Source of the DNA: JAIRNF01 sp031550925
GTDB taxonomy: Bacteria > Bacteroidota > Bacteroidia > Bacteroidales > UBA932
Direction: 5' to 3'
DNA: 8,706 bases
Assembly (NCBI GenBank): GCA_031550925.1
Contig: JAVBOE010000014.1
Coordinates: forward strand, 1-8,706
The translations under genes were made by a program, and so were the position numbers. The notes beneath the pieces are model-generated. The model was given only the letters and a program-made list of their open reading frames with translations. It ran no database searches and was not told the DNA's origin. Below, one piece after another: positions 6,021 to 8,706 of this stretch (positions are counted from its first letter, which is position 1; each line of letters starts with the position of its first letter).

Positions 6021-6050
6021 CACATTTACATATTAGCACATTTACACATT
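6021..6050. repeat. Short direct repeat of CACATTTACA
   Basis: Two perfect copies of CACATTTACA (6021-6030 and 6037-6046), 16 nt apart, with a partial third unit (CACATT) at the right end. It lies between the SDR stop and degenerate palindrome E. The stretch 6040-6050 is shared, in reverse complement, with the flank of copy C at 3940-3950. It appears to be low-complexity filler associated with the palindromic repeats. Confidence 0.55.
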
Positions 6051-6059
6051 GTCTTTTTG

Positions 6060-6872
6060 CTAAATTGGAGAGTCCGGTTCTTTTTTCATTTGTTTGTAGT
6101 ACTGGTTATCAACAAACTTTGGGAAGAAAAGGCTTACAAAGGGTGTAAGTCTGCCGGCTGAGCTCATTGCTATCTTACGCTTGCGTTTTCTTATTCCCTT
6201 AACGATACGCCGAGCGGCTTCTGCTGCACTCATCATTTTACCTTCGTCCCGAGGGGTTTCTCCCTGAGTTGAGCCATCGGCTGTGAGAGCTGTAAAGCGT
6301 ATGTTGGATGCTGTAAATGTTGGTATGGCAACCATTACATGCAATCCTTTTTTTAGCGTTTCTACCCTTATGGTATCAAGAAATCCTTGCATGGCAAATT
6401 TCGAAGCAGAATACCCTGTTCGTCCCGGAAGCCCATGTATTCCCGCTACGGATGATATGCCGACTAACGAACCTTTTGATTTCAGCAAGTACGGAAAAGC
6501 ATATTTTGAGCAGTAAACGGTTCCCCAAAAATTAACGTCCATCAGGTGTTTCAGAACGTCAATATCAACATCTGTAAACGATGCACGCATAGAAATGCCT
6601 GCATTGTTAATTAGTATGTCAATTCTGCCAAATGCTTCAAGGGTAGTATAAATAAGATGTTTACAATCTTCTTGTATTGTTACATCTGTTTTTACTGCAA
6701 TAGCACGTGTAGCATCAATATTAAACTCTTGTGCTAATTTTTGTAACGCCTCAATATTTCGTGCAGCCAATGCAAGCCTTGCACCTTGATTAAACAGCTC
6801 TTTAGCGCAAGCCAAGCCAATACCGGAAGAGGCTCCGGTAATTATTACGACTTTATCTTTTAGAGACGACAT
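6060..6872 (-). CDS. Short-chain dehydrogenase/reductase (classical SDR)
   Basis: NAD(P)-dependent oxidoreductase with a single Rossmann fold, 270 residues. Cofactor motif T12-GASSGIG-19 is at the N-terminus. NNAG is at 89-92, the catalytic Ser is in GISSVAG (140-144), and the catalytic pair is Y154-SAS-K158. The segment after the active site is IPTFTASNIR, lacking the usual PG turn. A basic stretch (KGIRKRKRK) is followed by a hydrophobic C-terminal segment and PKFVDNQYYKQMKK, a layout seen in DHRS7-like SDRs that may touch membranes. The substrate cannot be predicted. The ATG is at 6870-6872 without a Shine-Dalgarno. A -7 box 58 nt upstream and the hydrogenase terminator beyond it suggest an independent transcription start. 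Confidence 0.92.
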   Translation of the reverse strand: MSSLKDKVVIITGASSGIGLACAKELFNQGARLALAARNIEALQKLAQEFNIDATRAIAVKTDVTIQEDCKHLIYTTLEAFGRIDILINNAGISMRASFTDVDIDVLKHLMDVNFWGTVYCSKYAFPYLLKSKGSLVGISSVAGIHGLPGRTGYSASKFAMQGFLDTIRVETLKKGLHVMVAIPTFTASNIRFTALTADGSTQGETPRDEGKMMSAAEAARRIVKGIRKRKRKIAMSSAGRLTPFVSLFFPKFVDNQYYKQMKKEPDSPI

Positions 6873-6930
6873 ATTGTAAATAGTAAGTAGAGTTAGGCGA
6901 ATGTCGATGGTTCGTATTCCTGTATCTATA

Positions 6931-6938
6931 CAAAGTTA
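6931..6938 (-). promoter_or_regulatory. Putative -7 promoter box upstream of the SDR gene
   Basis: The minus strand reads TAACTTTG, an exact match to TAnnTTTG, 58 nt before the SDR start codon and downstream of the hydrogenase terminator. The nearest upstream TTTG is about 30 nt away, too far for a good -33 element, so the call rests on the -7 box and its position. Confidence 0.45.
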
Positions 6939-7030
6939 TTGTTTTTTACTGACATTCACTATTTTTTACAAACTTTATTAGAATACAGCATAAACATTAT
7001 TATTGGTGTATGGTTCAATTACCATAAATA

Positions 7031-7062
7031 AAAACGAGGCCTCTGGTAGGAAGCCTCGTTTT
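7031..7062 (-). terminator. Rho-independent terminator after the hydrogenase genes
   Basis: AAAACGAGGC (7031-7040) and GCCTCGTTTT (7053-7062) are perfect 10-bp complementary arms with a 12-nt loop. On the minus strand the stem is followed by a T-rich tract (TTTTTATTTATGG). It lies 12 nt after the stop codon of the NuoE-like gene and is the clearest intrinsic terminator in the window. The A/T ends make it potentially bidirectional. Confidence 0.88.
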
Positions 7063-7074
7063 AGATAACCTTTG

Positions 7075-7557
7075 CTATTTATAGTCGCTCAAAATTCTTC
7101 TGACATCATTTGCTTCTACACGTCCGTGTACTTTTTCTCCAATCATTAGTACCGGAGCTAGTCCACATGCTCCTACACACCGTAAGCAATCAAGCGAAAA
7201 TAGCCCATCGGGGGTAGTCTCTCCCAGGTTAATAGCCAATGTTTTTTTCAGCTCTTCCAGTATCTCTTCTGCACCACGAACATAGCAAGCTGTTCCTAAA
7301 CAAATAGATACGGGATGCTTACCTTTGGGTTTCATGGTAAAAAAGGTATAGAACGAAACCACTCCGTAAACCTTTGCTACAGGGATAGAAAGCTCTTGTG
7401 CAATAGCTTCTTGAACCTCTACGGGAAGGTAGCCAAACACTTCTTGTACCTTATGAAGTATGTTGATCAGGTTACCTGCGTTATTGTTGAATGATTGGCA
7501 AATATCCTTTATTGTTTTAATATTATCAGGACTTAATACCTCTTTTGTCGAACACAT
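7075..7557 (-). CDS. NuoE/HydC-like [2Fe-2S] subunit (hydrogenase-associated)
   Basis: Thioredoxin-like [2Fe-2S] ferredoxin subunit related to complex I NuoE, HydC of bifurcating [FeFe]-hydrogenases and HndA of NADP-reducing hydrogenase. The 160-residue protein starts with a helical domain (to about 75), including VFGYLPVEVQEAIA and KVYGVVSFYTFF. The cluster ligands follow: C86 and C91 (ICLGTAC) and C127 and C131 (RCVGAC), with an extra C124. It begins 33 nt after the hydrogenase stop and is followed by a strong terminator, so it is the last gene of that operon. By context it would pass electrons between NAD(P)H via a NuoF-like flavoprotein and the hydrogenase. The NuoF-like gene is not in the window. 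The ATG is at 7555-7557, without a Shine-Dalgarno. Confidence 0.92.
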   Translation of the reverse strand: MCSTKEVLSPDNIKTIKDICQSFNNNAGNLINILHKVQEVFGYLPVEVQEAIAQELSIPVAKVYGVVSFYTFFTMKPKGKHPVSICLGTACYVRGAEEILEELKKTLAINLGETTPDGLFSLDCLRCVGACGLAPVLMIGEKVHGRVEANDVRRILSDYK

Positions 7558-7590
7558 ATCTTGGTTGTATTTTAGTATTATCGGATATTG

Positions 7591-8706
7591 TTAGCTGTTG
7601 GCATTACTTTTATCGAAATAGTGGGTATGTAGCAGATGGTGTGCTTTTTCGCTCAGCGGGCTACCCAAAAATTCTTCGTATAGCTTAATAATATAAGGGT
7701 TCTCGTGCGATTTACGGATAGGCTTTTCTGCATCCTCGCGATAAATTGCTTGGTGGCGAGCCTTAATAATTTCGCTATTACCATGATGGTAAGGTTGCCC
7801 TGCGCCACCAATGCAACCGCCCGGACACGCCATTATTTCAATTGCATGGAAGTTATACATACCTGCACGAATACCATCTAGCAACTTGCGAGCATTGCCC
7901 AGGCCATGCGCAATGCCAATGTTTATAGTGGTTCCGTTAAAGTCAACGCTTGCAGAACGAATACCTTCCAGTCCGCGAAGCTCGTTAAAGTCAACCTTTT
8001 CAAGCTTCTTCTTTGTGAAGATTTCGTATGCAGTTCTGGCAGCAGCCTCAATAACACCGCCTGTTGCACCAAATATTACACCGGCTCCGGTAGATTCTCC
8101 CAAAGGGTTATCAAAATCTTCGTCGAGAAGATTGGTAAAGCTGATATTGGCAATTTTTATAAGTGCCGCAAGCTCTCTGGTCGATATTGAAAGGTCAACA
8201 TCAGGGTTACCATCTACCTTAAACTCATCGCGCTGGCACTCATACTTCTTGGCTAAGCAAGGCATAATAGATACAACAACCATATTTTCGCGCTTAACGC
8301 CCAGCTTATCCGCAAGGTATGTTTTTGCAATCGATCCGAACATCTGCTGCGGTGAGCGTGCTGTTGACGGCACATCCAGCATATCAGGGTAGTTGTACTC
8401 AAAGAAGTTTACCCATGCAGGGCAGCACGATGTAAGTATTGGCAGCTTTACATTTTTATCTCCTTCTAAGAATTTACCGATACGGTTTAGCAGCTCAGTA
8501 CCTTCTTCCATGATGGTAAGGTCGGCAGCAAAGTCGGTATCAAATACATAGTCGAAGCCCAGCGTACGTAGTGCAGCAGCCATTTTGCCCGTAACCAGCG
8601 TACCCGGTTCCAGTCCGAATTCTTCGCCCAAAGCAGCACGAACAGCGGGTGCGGTTTGCACAACAACGGTTTTAGAGGGGTCGGCTAACGCTTTTATAAG
8701 CCTGTT
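7591..8706 (-). CDS. hydA: [FeFe]-hydrogenase catalytic subunit, 5' end outside the window
   Basis: Catalyses reversible proton reduction to H2 at the H-cluster. The frame is open to the window edge, so only the C-terminal 371 residues are present, beginning NRLIKALADPSKTVVVQTAPAVR. The GTG at 8659-8661 is internal, since conserved sequence precedes it. All three H-cluster signatures are intact: TSCCPAW (8418-8438), MPCLAKKYE (8239-8265), and MACPGGCIGGAGQP (7792-7833). They supply the four Cys ligands, the proton-relay Cys and the Lys contacting the diiron site. The C-terminal ending AHHLLHTHYFDK is typical of group A enzymes. Any N-terminal ferredoxin domains would lie beyond 8706. The following NuoE-like gene suggests a multi-subunit NAD(P)-linked, possibly electron-bifurcating enzyme. 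Confidence 0.95.
   Translation of the reverse strand, partial: NRLIKALADPSKTVVVQTAPAVRAALGEEFGLEPGTLVTGKMAAALRTLGFDYVFDTDFAADLTIMEEGTELLNRIGKFLEGDKNVKLPILTSCCPAWVNFFEYNYPDMLDVPSTARSPQQMFGSIAKTYLADKLGVKRENMVVVSIMPCLAKKYECQRDEFKVDGNPDVDLSISTRELAALIKIANISFTNLLDEDFDNPLGESTGAGVIFGATGGVIEAAARTAYEIFTKKKLEKVDFNELRGLEGIRSASVDFNGTTINIGIAHGLGNARKLLDGIRAGMYNFHAIEIMACPGGCIGGAGQPYHHGNSEIIKARHQAIYREDAEKPIRKSHENPYIIKLYEEFLGSPLSEKAHHLLHTHYFDKSNANS

Noticed and set aside
7811..8392. 193-residue open frame on the plus strand
   Set aside because: It is entirely antisense to the hydrogenase H-cluster domain, resembles no family, and is a composition-driven shadow of the conserved gene.
8659..8661. GTG as the start of the hydrogenase gene
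   Set aside because: The frame stays open to the window edge with conserved-looking sequence (SKTVVVQTAPAVR) across the GTG, so the gene is simply truncated.

Overview
The window looks like a chromosomal segment of a fermentative, hydrogen-metabolising member of the Bacteroidota, probably Bacteroidales. The evidence is the IF3 and ThrRS sequence style, AT-rich intergenic DNA, two upstream boxes matching the Bacteroidota -7 consensus TAnnTTTG, and the near absence of Shine-Dalgarno sequences in front of the genes. All ten genes lie on the minus strand, so transcription runs from high to low coordinates. No RNA genes, CRISPR arrays or transposases are visible.

Reading in the direction of transcription: (1) At 8706-7075 is the 3' end of an [FeFe]-hydrogenase catalytic subunit gene, cut by the window edge, then a NuoE/HydC-like [2Fe-2S] subunit gene. 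A 10-bp-stem terminator closes this unit at 7031-7062. (2) At 6872-6060 is a classical short-chain dehydrogenase with its own putative -7 box. (3) At 5923-4024 is a 4-nt-spaced pair: a YbgC/FadM-type hotdog acyl-CoA thioesterase and a two-HKD cardiolipin synthase. (4) At 3933-3517 is a YjbQ (UPF0047) family gene. (5) At 3336-18 is the translation operon thrS-infC-rpmI-rplT (ThrRS, IF3, bL35, bL20), with a -7 box 41 nt before thrS and a run-off just past rplT.

Three things stand out. First, infC has no ATG, GTG or properly placed TTG start. Its only convincing start is an ATA codon (1306-1308), 8 nt behind GGAGG, which is the only strong Shine-Dalgarno in the window. This fits IF3 autoregulation through a non-canonical start codon. 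Second, the spacers on both sides of yjbQ carry inverted pairs of a C/G-rich palindromic repeat (A/B at 3404-3498, C/D at 3956-4022). A and D are identical over 25 nt in opposite orientation, and a decayed relative lies at 5991-6012. They look like REP/BIME-type dispersed elements, may double as terminators, and create false N-terminal extensions in naive ORF calls. Third, the hydrogenase cluster shows HydA and HydC-like genes with no HydB/NuoF gene between them.

The rest is ordinary housekeeping and core metabolism. I did not find a convincing new multigene system.
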